From the NCBI GenBank assembly GCA_029851415.1, contig CM056741.1:143766522-143830521 (forward strand): 64,000 bases of DNA, written 5' to 3'. Below, in pieces: positions 22,604 through 35,080 of the stretch. The stretch is from Eretmocerus hayati (taxonomy: Eukaryota > Arthropoda > Insecta > Hymenoptera > Aphelinidae). How positions within the stretch are numbered: the stretch's first letter is position 1; every line of letters begins with the position of its first letter. The notes under the pieces were generated by a model that did not search any database, was not told the DNA's origin, and saw only the letters and a program-made list of their open reading frames with translations. A program made the translations under genes and the position numbers.

Positions 22604-22689
22604 ACGGTGTGTTCCATCGTCACAGAACACCCTTGGGATTAATCAAGGCTACGAGAGGATTACTGTACGTATACCGCATTCCTTTCTGA
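22604..22689 (+). CDS. Candidate alternative terminal exon of the USP48-like gene
   Basis: A strong pyrimidine tract and TTTAG acceptor precede a phase-1 frame that could splice from exon d. It would give GVFHRHRTPLGLIKATRGLL and seven more residues before TGA. I do not recognise this peptide, and the known USP48 tail is supplied by exon e, so this is speculative. Confidence 0.25.
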
Positions 22690-23722
22690 TATGAAGATAC
22701 GCTCACTAATTCCCTTAGATATCTTCTAATATGTGTTCTTCCACACCTTTTCTCCAGCTCACAAATTCAGCAATAATACGATTCCTTTGATACAACATTT
22801 TTCCTTTGCCCCAGTCATTTCAACTGCGCTTTAACTGCATCAAAAATTCAATGTCGATCCAATAATGACTCTTGTAAATCTCTTCATCCCTATGCTGGTA
22901 TATTTTCATTCTATCCGAGTTGTCGTGCTAGCACACTCGGCCTAAATTACATTTGAACATACTGATGATCGACTGATTTCCCGCAGAGTAAATCAAGCTC
23001 GCTCTTGGTAGTGTTGACAAAAGAAGCCTTTTCCATGTAGAATCGTCCGGTTCTGACCGGATTTCTCATATATCTCTGAATCTTTCAAATGAATCTTCCA
23101 GAATACTGACAACTATTCGACTCACTTTTGTGCCAATATCATCAATGACCCAGTATATATGATTACATTTGTTACTTGCTTTGCTGCATGAATTATCTTT
23201 ATGAGGAGAATAAAGATGTAAATGAGCGAGTGAGATGAAAATGAGGGCACGAATAAGCGCGAAAACATCTCATAAGCTTACTTTAAATGGAATTGCGTGA
23301 TTTTTTAAGTCCTGCGTAGATCTCTGCGACACTTGGCTCTTTTCCCGTCCATCCTCCACGCGCTTAATCCTTATAAATAGAACGAACATCAAGCTTTTTT
23401 TCCTAATTTGTCGCCAGAAGCCCCCATGAGGGAAGTTAATCCTGATGGAATACCACGAGCTTGGTATTATGGTGAACACCTGACATCGCTAACCCATGGC
23501 TCAAACAACAAGTTGACGCGCATTCTAGATGACCCATGTCAGGTGTACTCGTTGTCTGTCGCAGCCTTTTTATCATCCGCCCAACGTAAGCCGTAAGATT
23601 TGTTCCATGATTGTACCTCTTGAGTGGTGTATCTACTCTGATGATGGAATTAAAATTGACGTATCGAAACAGTAAATGAGGCTATAATAATAATAATCTA
23701 AGTTGCTCAACATATTCCCAAT

Positions 23723-23755
23723 ACACACACACACATACACACACACACGCGCGCG
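23723..23755. repeat. (AC)n microsatellite with CG tail
   Basis: Alternating AC with one AT interruption ending in CGCGCGCG. Confidence 0.85.
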
Positions 23756-24539
23756 TTTTTCATGCTATGTAAATGTTCAGTTTGGTTTGCAGAGCCAATT
23801 TTGAAAATTCTCATTATTTGAAATTTCTTTGAGAACATTGTGAAAGCCAGTGAGGGGATTATTGTCAAAACCACAAATATAGCTTGAAAATCATGGATCT
23901 ATTTTGTTTTCCGCTTTGTCCTCATACCTTAACCTTTAGACTGCCGGCATTTTCCCTAAGAAAATTGGTATCTATCCGAATGAGCAATTTTATTTATAGA
24001 GACATCCGGTATCATCCAAGGTCACGGGTGGATCGTATATGAGCCAGGCCGGCAGCCTATAAGGGTTAATAATTTAGACGCTAAATAGGACATTATGTGC
24101 TCAAAAGCATCATTGAATAACTAAATAAAAAAATTTAATCAAAAAGATACTTCAATGATTAGAGAAAACGAATATCAAATGAGGGATACCATTAGTCAAA
24201 CATGAATATTCCACTAAACTTACCTATATTCACAATTTCACATACATGCCGCAAAGTTTTATCCGCTATGGATTAGTACATACATCACACTAGTGTATTT
24301 CACGAGAATCTCAAACCGGTTATTTAACCAGCGTGGAAAAATTTGCCTGGGAAAATCCTGGAAAAATCGCCTTGGGAAAACCATGAACCGAGATTGCTAA
24401 AAGTGATCGGTAAAGTGAGCCATACAGATGACTGAATGTGAAGGCTGCACTGTACAGCCAGGGTGTCTACCGGCCTTGAAAATGTCAAAAATTCATTAGA
24501 GGGTCAAGAATTGGACGATCTTTGTTGTTGAGTTTTAGA

Positions 24540-25990
24540 GCAAAAAAAAATAAATAAATTTGTTTGGATTTTCTATGGGGAATGTTTTCCACGATCAAAC
24601 TTTGGCCCAAACTTAGAAAATGGCACAACCTCAAACTTGGTTTTAACAATCGAGTTCGGCATACAAACTTATTGATAACTTCTTGGCAGTTTCTCACAAG
24701 TTCGGGAAAACTTTGAAGAATCAGAGAACAAACTTGGCCTTGACGATCAAGTTTGGCATATAAATTTACGGTCAACTTTTTCGAAGTTGTTTTCAAGTTT
24801 GGGAAAACGTTTGAAAACAAAAACGACGAGCGAGCCTTACCAATGGCGAGGCATTACAATAGAGGGGGTGGTTGGAAATCCGGTAAAATCTTCATTTGTC
24901 TCGATTACGAATCTGCTCTCTCTGATGAGAATTCGAATCGAGATTCGTGGGAGGAGACTTCAAGAATACGGATGATTTGAGGTCACTTTTCTATAACAAG
25001 GTTCATTACCATATCCGTTGAAGTCGAGTCAACATTGATCTAAAAAATCTCCTAAGTATCTTAAAAAAAAACTCCTGCCTCGCCTGCTGTACGAGTATCG
25101 TTCCGGCCCTCCGCCCCTGCACCGAGCACACGAGTGATTTTTCGAGTTATCTTTGTAAATTTTTTATCCGCACGACAGAGCCGTAAAGGCCTAGACGTTG
25201 AGTGCTTACTACTTCTGCACGAGCGAAGTTGATGATACAAATTCATTAATCTTTATGGTTACCATAACCATCAATTTTTCGTTGTCAACCGAGCTAGATA
25301 GACAGCTCAACAAACTCGCGAAGAAGAAAAGACAGACATCCGGTCCTCCGTGAATCTATCTTGTGTCTTTTCAAATTTCTCCAAGGAAAACTCAAAAAAT
25401 TACTTGGGCGTTCAATGCAGAGGCCTGAGGCCTCAAACAATACTCGTACAGAAGGCGAGTCAGGAGTATTTTTCAGATAGGAGATTTTTTAGATCAGTGT
25501 TGACGCAATTTCAACGGATATGGTAACCTCAACTCCAAAGACAAGTAACCTTAAATCACCAGTATTCTTGAAGTCTTCTCCCATCACGAATCTCGATTCG
25601 AATTCCTATCAGATAAGATCAGATTCGTATTCGAGAGAAATGAAAATTTTACCAGATTTTCAAAACCACTTTCTCTATTGTAATGCCTTCATCGCCAACG
25701 CTCGCTCGTCGTTTGTTTCCAAAAGTTCCTCCAAACTTGCAAACAACTTCGGAAAAGTTGACCGTAACATTACCTGCCAAACTTGATCGTGAAGCCCAAG
25801 TTTGTTCTTTGATCCCCCAAAGTTTACCCGAACTTGTAAGGCATTTTCGGGAAGTTGTCCGTAAATTTTCATGCCAAAGTTGATAGTTATGACCATATTC
25901 AGGGTTGTCTCATCTTTTAAGTTTGGGCCAAAGTGTGACCGAAGGAAACATTCTCCAAAGAAGAGCCGAACAAAACTATTTTTACGCGGG
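24540..25990. repeat. Long inverted repeat, arms ~520 bp and more
   Basis: The left arm (about 24580-25098) is the imperfect reverse complement of the right arm (about 25440-25955). Landmarks are TTTGGCCCAAACTTA, GATCAAGTTTGGCA, AACGACGAGCGAGC, AATTCGAATCGAGATTCGTG, ACCATATCCGTTGAA and CTAAAAAATCTCCTA, found in order on the left and inverted on the right. Weaker pairing continues inward to a centre near 25260, where ATGGTTACCATAACCAT is itself a palindrome. Terminal duplications were not identified. It resembles a fold-back DNA transposon; frames read across it are not genes. Confidence 0.75.
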
Positions 25991-27848
25991 TTGCAAAGAA
26001 ACTATATACGATGGGTGATTCGTTCTGCATATTCAGTTTTGAGAGTTGCGTCTTTTTTAGCATTTCTTCATCGGAGATAGGCCGATGTTATATTCTTCTT
26101 TCTTGATTCATCAAAATCCTATTCCCTTGCAGAAACTCGCTTTGCACTCTTTTCACATTAAATTTCTGAACATCCCATTCTTCTGCACCATATTCTTTTC
26201 AGACAATTAAAAAATGTGTGCTTTTTTCTTACTACGAGAAAATGAGTTATTCTTTCCCGATTTGGATGATCACGCTCATTATTTTCCCAAATACATGGTG
26301 GCTAAATAAACATAATTTTTACATGAATGTTAGTGATTAACATTAGATTTCTGACATCCATCACTTGGGCCTTCAGAAAGTTGGAAACCTTTCGAGTCCT
26401 CTATGGAGAAACCATTACAGTGATGAAGGAATATTGCAAACCAAAGTTGTGAGTCATGAACAACTAGGGTATTGGGGAGCTCAGGATTGCATGTAAGCTT
26501 GCAAGCATAATTCGTCAATGACCAACTTTGAGCGCGGCACTAATTGCGTATATGACGAGGCTTTATTTACCCCTCTGCGGAATGTAGGATTTGAAGTGGG
26601 ATCGCTCTCAGGAATGGCTGTTGTACTCAAGAGTGACCGACAATAACACGTTGTTTGGGATCAAACGAGATGCAAGATGAGAGTTTTTGCATGGAATATT
26701 GTATGAAACTCTCTTTGCTCGATTCATCAAAAACTCCTGACAATCAGTGCATATGCAATGATTGAGTAAATAATACTATCCCTGCAAATTTTGACTTTTT
26801 CCATGTGAATGGAGTTGTTTACATCGGTTCCGAAGTAGTTTGGGATGCAGATTTCGAGTCCGTTTTCAGAACTGCTCTATCTCGTCATTTTTTTGAGAAA
26901 ATCGAAGTCAAAAATGGAAAAACACCAATTTGGCTATTTGTGGAGGCTCTTATCTCTGTTATTAGTAAAATTCTGTGAGGTTTAGTCGGTTATCAAAGGG
27001 AAGGTCTTTAAAATGAGCCGATATTGATCAAAATCGGTTGAGTGGTTTCCGAGTAACACCACCGAAGAAAAACCAAAAAAGGGCTTGAAGTCTGCCAATA
27101 ACTAAATCAGTAACTCCATTCACATTTTCATGTAGACTAGTGTCATGTGGGATTACTTTCTACTGATTCAGTCACTGCGTGTGCATCTATTCATCAGTAT
27201 ACATCGTGGATCCTTCATTCACTAATTGACCAGTACGATCCATTTTGACATCCTGATTTGGTCGAATCATGACTCTTGAATTCATTGACTGATAAAATCA
27301 GTAAATCGCAATCAGAAAAACATCATATCCGTCAGATACTGTATTTTGACCAATAAATAATGTCGCTATTGAATGAGGTTCAGCAACTTTTTACGTATAT
27401 TTCACTAGCGATGAGAAAAAAGTCCAAAGTAGTGGCAAAAACCAATACTTCTACACTCAGAAACTTGCAAATCATTTCCGACAAGGGTTTCCGAGGTTTT
27501 GGATATTTCCGATTTTTTTCGTCATCTCGATCGAGATTGAGACAAGACTTCAGATTTCTCTTGGAATCGAGGACCTTGACGAGACAAGAATCTAAATCGG
27601 GAAATTTTGAAACTCTTGGAAATCTTGATATTTTCCGACTGATCCGATGGTTCAACATTACAATTGCATAAATATGTGATGATATCATTTTCTACATTAC
27701 TATACATCACTTTGGAGTATTTGACGCAGGTATTGATTGATCTTATCAACGCAACAGACTGGTGAGGTAATTCTAATGGAAACACCCTGTTAATTTTTAT
27801 TTCATATATGGCAGTAGGTTATGACAAGAATAACACCCAACGGGAGTT
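25991..27848. other. Unassigned AT-rich sequence before the LTR element
   Basis: No gene recognised. The phrase around 27030 (GATCAAAATCGGTTGAGTGG) looks like the type found in dispersed insect repeats, but no boundaries were seen. Confidence 0.4.
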
Positions 27849-28050
27849 GAAATTGATTGGGACAGGGTGGTCTTTGGGAACCCTGGAGCCCAGAAGATGT
27901 GGTCTGAGTACTTTGAAACTAGGATTGTGGAAGCGTGAGATTAGGTAAGAGTGAGAACTCGTGAATTCACTAAAAAATAACTTAATATATTCTATCAAAG
28001 CATGTGTGACACTTGTATATAAATAGAATAAGGCGCGGAAGAGATCGCGG

Positions 28051-28058
28051 CACGGGAA
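28051..28058. repeat. Left 8-bp target-site duplication of fold-back element
   Basis: CACGGGAA, identical to 29890-29897. Confidence 0.9.
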
Positions 28059-28435
28059 CACGATCATGAAAGAAAGGTCTGCGCACTCCGCTGCTCGGAC
28101 TTGACTCACGGTTGAGGAGTACATTCCCCTGACGTCCCCTGCACTGCCCCTCGAAATCCAATATGGCCGGCCCGGGCAGCGCTTCGCTGATTGGTCGGTC
28201 GCTCTCGCCGCTATAGGTATAGTGCTATAGCTCAAATGTAAACACAGAGCAAAATCAAAAATTGCGTGATTATTTGCTCGTTATTCGTCACGCTGGCAAA
28301 AAAAATGAGTACAAGATTGATCTAACTCCGTTCTCTGTTCTCATCACTCTCAAATTCCTGAGTCTCATATTCTAAATCCCAAGACCCGTAGGGACCAGCA
28401 CTTTATATACAACTTTTGAACACCTTATAGTAACA

Positions 28436-28523
28436 ACTGTGGTAGCCGAGTGGTTAGCGCCGTCGGCCGCGGAATAGTTTTGCGGTCGTGGGTTCGTGTC
28501 CTGGGTAGAGCAAGTTTTTTTTT
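28436..28523 (+). ncRNA. tRNA-derived SINE-like unit, left arm
   Basis: An A-box-like TAGCCGAGTGG (28443-28453) and a B-box-like GGTTCGTGTCC (28491-28501) have tRNA-like spacing. They are followed by nine T (28515-28523), a Pol III terminator. The acceptor halves do not pair, so it is not a working tRNA. It resembles tRNA-derived SINE heads. Confidence 0.65.
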
Positions 28524-29382
28524 CAATATTTGTATCTCCTATTTCCTCAATGGAATACCGGATAGATTCCATCTGGAAATTCTAAATGATCACGCATTTT
28601 CGATAAATATTTTGCTGAGCTGACAGTCGAACACAAAAACGGATCATTCATATTGTACAGATGTGTCCTTAAAAATATTATATACATATATATCTCTATG
28701 ACACGAGTGGGCTGAATTTTTCGCCTATCCGAAGATCCGAAACGCAGGAATTCCGGAGAGTCAAAAATTCTATGCAAAATGACGCACAAAGATTTGGGAT
28801 GCGATCAAGAATTTTAGGAACAATAACTCCGGGGGGGGGGGGACAATTTTGAACGGGTGATATTTAGGAAAAAATAAAATTGTACATATATTCAGGATAG
28901 ATAAGACTGATCGAATTTTTATATATAAATTAATATTATCAATCCTATAATTGTGCTCGCATAGAAAATGCATTAATTTTTTTTGAATTCAATTCAAGTT
29001 ATAGCAGAAAATCCTGCAATTATTAGTGTAATGATACTGATAAACATAATCATGTTTATTAAAAAATCAAATTTATTCATTAATAAATGGAATCGAATTA
29101 AGAGGTAAATTCCACACCGACCACTCTGATTTCACATTGTGTGTCATTGTGGTCCTCCTAAATTTCAGCATTCTTAGCTTCTGATGAAAATTAAGCCTAC
29201 CCATTTCATGGAGCTATTTAATATTTTTAAGGACACATCTGTACAATATGATTGATCCGTTTCTGTTTTCGACTGTCAACTCAGCAAAATATATAACGAA
29301 AATGCGTGATTATTTAGAATTTTGAGATGGAATCTATCCGGTATTTCATTGAGAAAAAAGGAGATACAAATATTGAAAAAAA

Positions 29383-29472
29383 AGAAAAAAATTGCTCTAC
29401 CCGGGACACGAACCCACGACTGCAAAACTATTCCGCGACCGACGGCGCTAACCACTCGGCTATCACAGTTGT
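29383..29472 (-). ncRNA. tRNA-derived SINE-like unit, right arm
   Basis: This is the inverted counterpart of the left-arm unit. Read on the minus strand it has AGCCGAGTGG, then GGTTCGTGTCC, then CGGGTAGAGCAA and T-rich runs with one interruption. A few substitutions separate it from the left copy. Confidence 0.65.
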
Positions 29473-29889
29473 TACTATAAGGTGCTCAGAATTTATATAT
29501 AAAGTGCAGGCCCCACTACGGGGCTTTGGATTTGGGGATTTGGAATATGGGACTCAGAAATTTGAGAGTGAGAATGAGAACAGAGTTAAATAGTTTATTT
29601 GATGAGAACAGAGAACGGAGTTAGATCAATCTTGTACTCATTTCCTTTTTGCCAGCGTGACGAATAACGAGCAAATAATCACGCAATTTTTGATTTTGCT
29701 CTGTGTTTACATTTGAGCTACAGCACTATACCTATAGCGACGAGAGCGACCGACCAACCAGCGAAGCGCTGCCCGGGCCGGCCATATTGGATTTCGATGG
29801 GCAGAGTAGGGGACGTTAGGAGAATGTACTCCTCAACCGTGAGTCAAGTCCGAACACCGGAGTGCGCAGACCTTTCTTTTATGATCGTG

Positions 29890-29897
29890 CACGGGAA
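29890..29897. repeat. Right 8-bp target-site duplication of fold-back element
   Basis: CACGGGAA, identical to 28051-28058. Confidence 0.9.
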
Positions 29898-30222
29898 TAT
29901 TAAGGGATGGTGAGGATTGAGTGGCGGGGCGGGCACCGGCGCGGGCGTGATGATGATTAATTTGCTACATTGCGATAATCAGAGGCGAATATTGCGCACT
30001 GCTCGATTGACAGAGACAGGCGGATGATGACTGAATTGAGAGTCGCGAGAGAGACTCGAGGCAAGCAGCAGGGCCCCAGGTGTGAGAAAGTGGCGCCGAT
30101 CTTGGGCCAATTATAATATTTCTAACTCGTCACATGATATTCAAAGTAAACGCCCTCGGTCACTGCACTCGTCTCGCTTCGAGCGCTTTCTCGAATGTTC
30201 TCGAGCCCACGGAATCCGAACA

Positions 30223-30236
30223 TTCTGCTCCCTTTG
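30223..30236 (-). other. Polypurine tract beside the 3' LTR
   Basis: On the minus strand CAAAGGGAGCAGAA directly precedes the LTR start TGTTCGG, the position and composition expected of the plus-strand primer of reverse transcription. Confidence 0.6.
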
Positions 30237-32801
30237 CTTACTACAGCAAACGAGATTCGAACCAGTTTCACAAAAGGATACATGGGCGAGCAGTATGCCG
30301 AAATTCCGAAAACTTTCAAACGATTTGAAGTTCCAAAATAATGAATCTTAAATGAAAATCCAAAAATCGAAGTGTTTAGATGAAAATCTCGATAAAGTAG
30401 ATTGGTCATAAGCAAAATTCAAGAGTACCATCATAGAAATAAAATTTCAGAATGATCAATCATACGAAAATCTGACAAATGAATTAAAAGCAAAGTAAAT
30501 TTTCCATAAATACCAAGTACTGTATCTTTGAGATATCAAAACAAGATGGTTGAGTATTCAACGACTCTCTCACAAATTTCATGTGAATTCCGAAGGATGA
30601 GTTGGTACAATTGCAGATTGCATGAAATGGCTTGAACTTAATCCAAATTGAATAATTAGACGGTGCCCTCTTACAATGTCGAATGAAATATTCCATGGAT
30701 AAATATGCAGAGCAGACAACGTTCCTTGCATGAGTGTCTAAGCTCTGTGTTATAATAATACGCAAATATCGACAAGGTTCTGATCCACAGTATAAAATTG
30801 CCGTGATGGGCTGCAAAAGAACTTAAAGTGTGCACAAGCCCGCATGAATTAAAAGGCGCGGTAGCGCCTTGCTGGCGAGTATATATAGAAGAAAAACTCG
30901 CAGCGCTGCCGTAGCCTTATATATGCCAAGTTGGGGGTTTTTAACCTCTCGATCTGCCTCGATCATAGAATATTATGGATTCTTGCGCTTCTCAGCCACG
31001 ACGTGCCGCAGTGATCGTGAGCTTGATCATTTCTCTATAGGAATACTATTTTGTTTCGTCGATGTATGAACTAGCATCGTTTCTCAACCGACAAATTTGA
31101 GACCCTCCCCGACGAAATTCATCGTGGATTTCCATTTTCAGCCACTTTCGAGATTCGACTCATCTCGAAGTCGACAGTGCGTCGTCGTGACACAATCGGC
31201 CTTGTGTGCGTGAATGAGCAACTCATTACTCAACGCTATATATATAATAACGCAAGCTAGCAGACCATATTCACCATTCAGATACTGTTCCAGATGAGTG
31301 TTTACTCTCTGCACGAGTATCGAGTGCAGTGATGAAGATTTAATACAAATTGATGGCAATCGTAATTGTTGGTCGACATAAAAGAAGCCATCCGATGTAT
31401 GCTCTCTTGTGTGCAGTGATTTTAAAAATAATGGCCTGATGGCGAAAATGTGTGCCATTCTTGCTGTTTTCCAGTGCATAGAAGTGTCAAGAATAATCTT
31501 CAAATATATTTGGAGAGTTCATGTTGCATGGGTGCCAGCATCAATTTACATTTCATGAGTGAATACTTTTTTACTTCCTCCGATACTTGAGACAGACCCA
31601 ACTCTGAAGCTATAAATTGTGTATCTCAAGTCCACAATCTACTCTAGTGAGAGAATTACATTGCAACCAACGTATTATCATTCAAGCTACTTCTCGTATC
31701 TCACCAAAAACTTATCCGGGTTCAACACAAGGAGGGATCGTCTCTCATATTCAGATGTTGTGGGACTGGTTGGTCCTATTAGTGACTGTCCATGGAACAG
31801 TTGTTGTGATATGTGTAGTGATCTCTGATGCTGCTCTTATCAATTTCATACAACATACTTTCATTGCATATCACTGTACATCTAGTCTTGGCTACACTTT
31901 TACTCTTGATTGATGGGTCTCAGCTGTCTCGACGTACCACTTACATTCATGCTGAATGCTTCATGAAGAGATAGTGGGCACACGTCAATTCCTGAATGGG
32001 TCTAATTAAGTTGTTCAGGGTTCATCCGATTCATTAAAATTATTATTGAAACAGACATTTACGCTCTTAGAGAAAACTAGTAAGTTCAACTTGGAAAAAT
32101 TCAGGGCGGAGAAGTCAATCAACATAGAAACTGGATCCATACATTCATCTGGATGTACTTGGAGGATCATTCTGTCTGGCATCAAAGCACTTCTAACACA
32201 ATGCTATTGAATCTTCATTCTCAAAATGAGTTCCCACGCAGCACTTGAACTTCTCAATGTGTCACAAATAATCAATGTCCTAGTGGAAATTAGTTCAAGT
32301 TTTTGGTTTTAAAATAGTGTTGAGGAACAGATGTATTGTTATAATTCCATATTTCATTTGTTAGTCACCCATTAGTTGGTCATTTTGGTGGTTGGGATCC
32401 TCTCTTCTTGAAAAGCGGATGAACCAACTCGTGTAGGGAATTTTCACAATCCAAAAGTTTCTCATCAACTGAAAACTTTCTACTATTACAAGTAAAGTTG
32501 AGAGTCTTTGCATCAACTCAAGTTTAATTTCATGAACTAATTCCAAGTTTTGCTATCAAAAACAAAAGGTTGTACTGCTCCAGATTCTGTTGCTTGGAAT
32601 TAAAAAATATTCATCTTGGAACATAGCTCACTGCTGTTCATTGGGGGGATGATCTTTGAGAATAAGATATGGATTAGTGTTTATGGTTTTTCTATATGTT
32701 ACTATTCACACTTTACATTAGTCTCTCTGGGAATTTTCAATCATTACCATAGCCAAGTTTTGAAATCTTTCCTCCTCCCACTTTACTTTTTCCAAAAGTC
32801 T
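30237..32801. other. LTR-element interior, 3' part, no recognised coding
   Basis: No reverse transcriptase, integrase or protease motif was seen in any frame. A small GC palindrome GGCGCGGTAGCGCC lies at about 30856. If the LTR model holds, this is non-coding interior of a non-autonomous element. Confidence 0.4.
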
Positions 32802-33534
32802 AACTTGGCGAGTATCACCATCCTTTCCCCCCATAACTTCATCTAAGATCAAAGTATGAATTCCAATTCTTGAGGGTCATGAGATCAGGGGAAAGATGTC
32901 GAGTAACTTTTTACCAAAATCTATACGTCAAACAAATGGAGAGAAATCGCACAATTTCGATTTCAATTCTTGAGAGTCATGAGATCAGGGAAAGTATGTC
33001 GAGTAATTGTTTTGCAAAATCTCAATGTGAAATGCATGAAAAATGATTGATTACATCACAATCTGATTATCTCTCTGTAATAAGTTTTAATCAACTTGAG
33101 TTACTCACCATCTTTACTGACTTCCAAACTGGAACAATCAATGCTGGATAGAATTTTCTTATTTCTGATTTTTCTTACTGGTCTGGATAGATTATTATTT
33201 CCAATATATTTCAAGGAAAGGAGAGATGGTGAGTAACTCAAGTTGAGTAAAACTTATTACAGAGAAATTATCAGATTGTAATGTAATCAATCACTTTTCA
33301 ACCATTTCACATTGAGATTTTGCAAGACAATTACTCGGAAACTTCCCCTGATCTCATGACTCTCAAGAATTGAAATCGAAATTGAGCAATTTCTCTCCAT
33401 TTGTTTGACGTATAGATTTTGGTAAAAAGTTACTCGACTTCTTCCCCCTGATCTCATGACTCTCAAGAATTGGGATTCATACTTTGATCGTAGATGAAGT
33501 TATGGGGGGAAAGGACGGTGATACTCGCCAAGTT
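32802..33534. repeat. Long inverted repeat with ~315-bp arms
   Basis: The left arm (32802-33115) and right arm (about 33222-33534) are about 90% complementary by eye around a ~110-bp loop. Both start AACTTGGCGAGTATCACC. Inside, a phrase CAATTCTTGAGAGTCATGAGATCAGGG occurs twice per arm. Just outside the right end, ACTTGGCGAGTATAACTG is a further copy of the end sequence. It could be a fold-back MITE or give a long hairpin RNA. Confidence 0.8.
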
Positions 33535-35080
33535 GAATACCTCAACTTGGCGAGTATAACTGAAAGGCAAAAATAACTGAATGTATACCACATTCAGTTA
33601 TTTTTGAAATGTCCAATGAGACTTTTACAGTTTCTGATTGAAAAATTATCAAAAAGCAAAAAAATTACATGAATTTTTCAACACATTCAAGAAGTTGAAA
33701 CAAATTGGAATATAGCTCTGTATTGAGCTGTTGTAGCTGAAGGTCTAGCTAATTTCGATCGATTCAATCTCCCGCCGAAAGGGGAAATTCTTGAATGCAC
33801 GCACCTCAAATGATTCGACTATGACATATCCAAAATCCAAACTAAAAAATGAAAAGGTGACTCGACGAGGTGGTGCCAAAACAATCAAAATGTGCGTCGA
33901 ACAACGCGAAGATTAACTCAGCGGATGTAAGCGAGGAAATCGTGTGGTGAAATGTCGAGCGCACGAGGATGTAATCTGTACATTGTCTTCAGTTGAAGTT
34001 GACTGGATCCCAAGAGACTGTTGTAAACTAGACGCTCAAGACGTCATGTGAACTTCCTTCAGCTCAGCGCAGAGGTACGAGTTGAGGGCGAAGTTGAAGT
34101 CGGCCATACTCCGAACGACGCATGTCCATGGCCAAAGGACAGAACTCTACATCCGCTGCGCTATTGATGTTGCCAAAGGTCGCTGGGGTTGAAGTTAAAA
34201 CCCAACATCAGGCTCGACGATGGTTGTTTCGTTGAATATAGCATCATTGCGCCTACAGATTGCCAGCTGGTCAGACTGGCGAAGCTGCTACCATATGAAT
34301 TTCAACCTGCACTTAAGAGAAAATGTCGTATATTTTGTTTAATGATGTTATATTCTAGACAGAAACTCAAATACCCATCCCAATCAAACATCTACTGAGA
34401 CAGTGTTAAGGGCCTCGACAGGAATGGCGCATTTGCTCTTTTTCCCCCTTTCTCGATCCGATGCGTGAGTCCAGCATCCAGTTGCAAATCATCTTGACGC
34501 ACGGTTGTATGAGCTCGACAGACTGGCAGTTGCGTTGAACCTCGGATGAGAAACCAATAATAAGATATATTCTCGAAGACCATAAGTTTTCCGATTCCCG
34601 CTTAAGCATAAGAATATATGCAATTTTGCATCGATTTTGATATGAATTTCTCGACGAGAAAGTGAAGCGATCAGCTATAATTTTCAATAAAACTGAGTTC
34701 AATACGAACATGGCCAAAAATGACCAAAGCACAGCCAAAATCAACTAAATCTCACAGGGATGCGATTAATCATCAAAAAACTCGAATTATAATGTCCAGC
34801 TCTCGTGCTGAAATTGACGTGAGTACGCTGGGAAGCGAATCAATCTCACACTTTTGAAATACGTGAACGCTTGCTCTAAAGCTTGGTGAGTCTACAGTGA
34901 TTTATATGTAATAAGTTTCAATGACACAAACATCCGAGTTAGCCATGCACTGGCGAGTGCGCTGGGCAATGCACGTGCGAACCGACGGATATCTATAACG
35001 TGTAGTGCGAGCAGGCGCCATAAAAGTCAAACCGATATAGTGCAAGTATATGGGACATATGAGCTCGTCGCAGAAGGAGC
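33535..35080. other. LTR-element interior, no recognised gene
   Basis: AT-rich to mixed sequence with only short open frames and no recognised motif. Confidence 0.4.

Larger units (their letters stand above)
21794..24539. other. 3' flank of the USP48-like gene and unassigned AT-rich sequence
   Basis: It holds the candidate poly(A) signal, a weak alternative exon and a CA-rich microsatellite near 23723-23755. Near 24460 a CAGGGTGTCTACCGGCCTTG motif resembles a transposon end, but no partner end was found. No gene recognised. Confidence 0.5.
28059..29889. mobile_element. Fold-back DNA transposon with tRNA-like units in both arms
   Basis: The ends are CACGATCATGAAAGAAAGG (left) and CACGATCATAAAAGAAAGG (right, read inward). 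The flanking 8-bp duplication CACGGGAA is at 28051-28058 and 29890-29897. The intact LTR at 53249-53725 has this octamer once, confirming the empty site. The inverted arms span about 28059-28681 and 29219-29889 (623 and 671 bp) around a ~540-bp AT-rich centre with a run of G near 28832. No transposase is encoded. An 8-bp duplication fits hAT or P superfamilies; the ends do not decide between them. Confidence 0.9.
27854..30222 (-). repeat. 3' LTR of the LTR element, split by an 1831-bp insertion
   Basis: The segments 27854-28058 and 29898-30222 together equal the LTR at 53249-53725 plus 53 bases. On the minus strand it starts TGTTCGGATT and ends CCCAATCA. A TATTTATATA motif (about 28016-28026, minus) is a plausible U3 TATA box. 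The extra 53 bases lie between CTCGA direct repeats and were lost from the 5' LTR. Confidence 0.85.

Noticed and set aside
24485..25883. Frames with similar peptides (KLTVNLYAKLDRQ and KLTVTLPAKLDRE types)
   Set aside because: They are the two arms of the long inverted repeat read in equivalent frames, not a duplicated gene.
28436..28523. Functional tRNA gene
   Set aside because: The acceptor stem halves do not pair and the anticodon arm is poor; only the promoter boxes and terminator are tRNA-like.
27819..29913. Inverted matching frames (MSYSTIPIA...) as paired genes
   Set aside because: Both frames are the same sequence in the two arms of the fold-back element; no protein support.
30235..30262. 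B-box-like GGTTCGAATCTC on the minus strand
   Set aside because: No A-box at tRNA spacing and no cloverleaf pairing.
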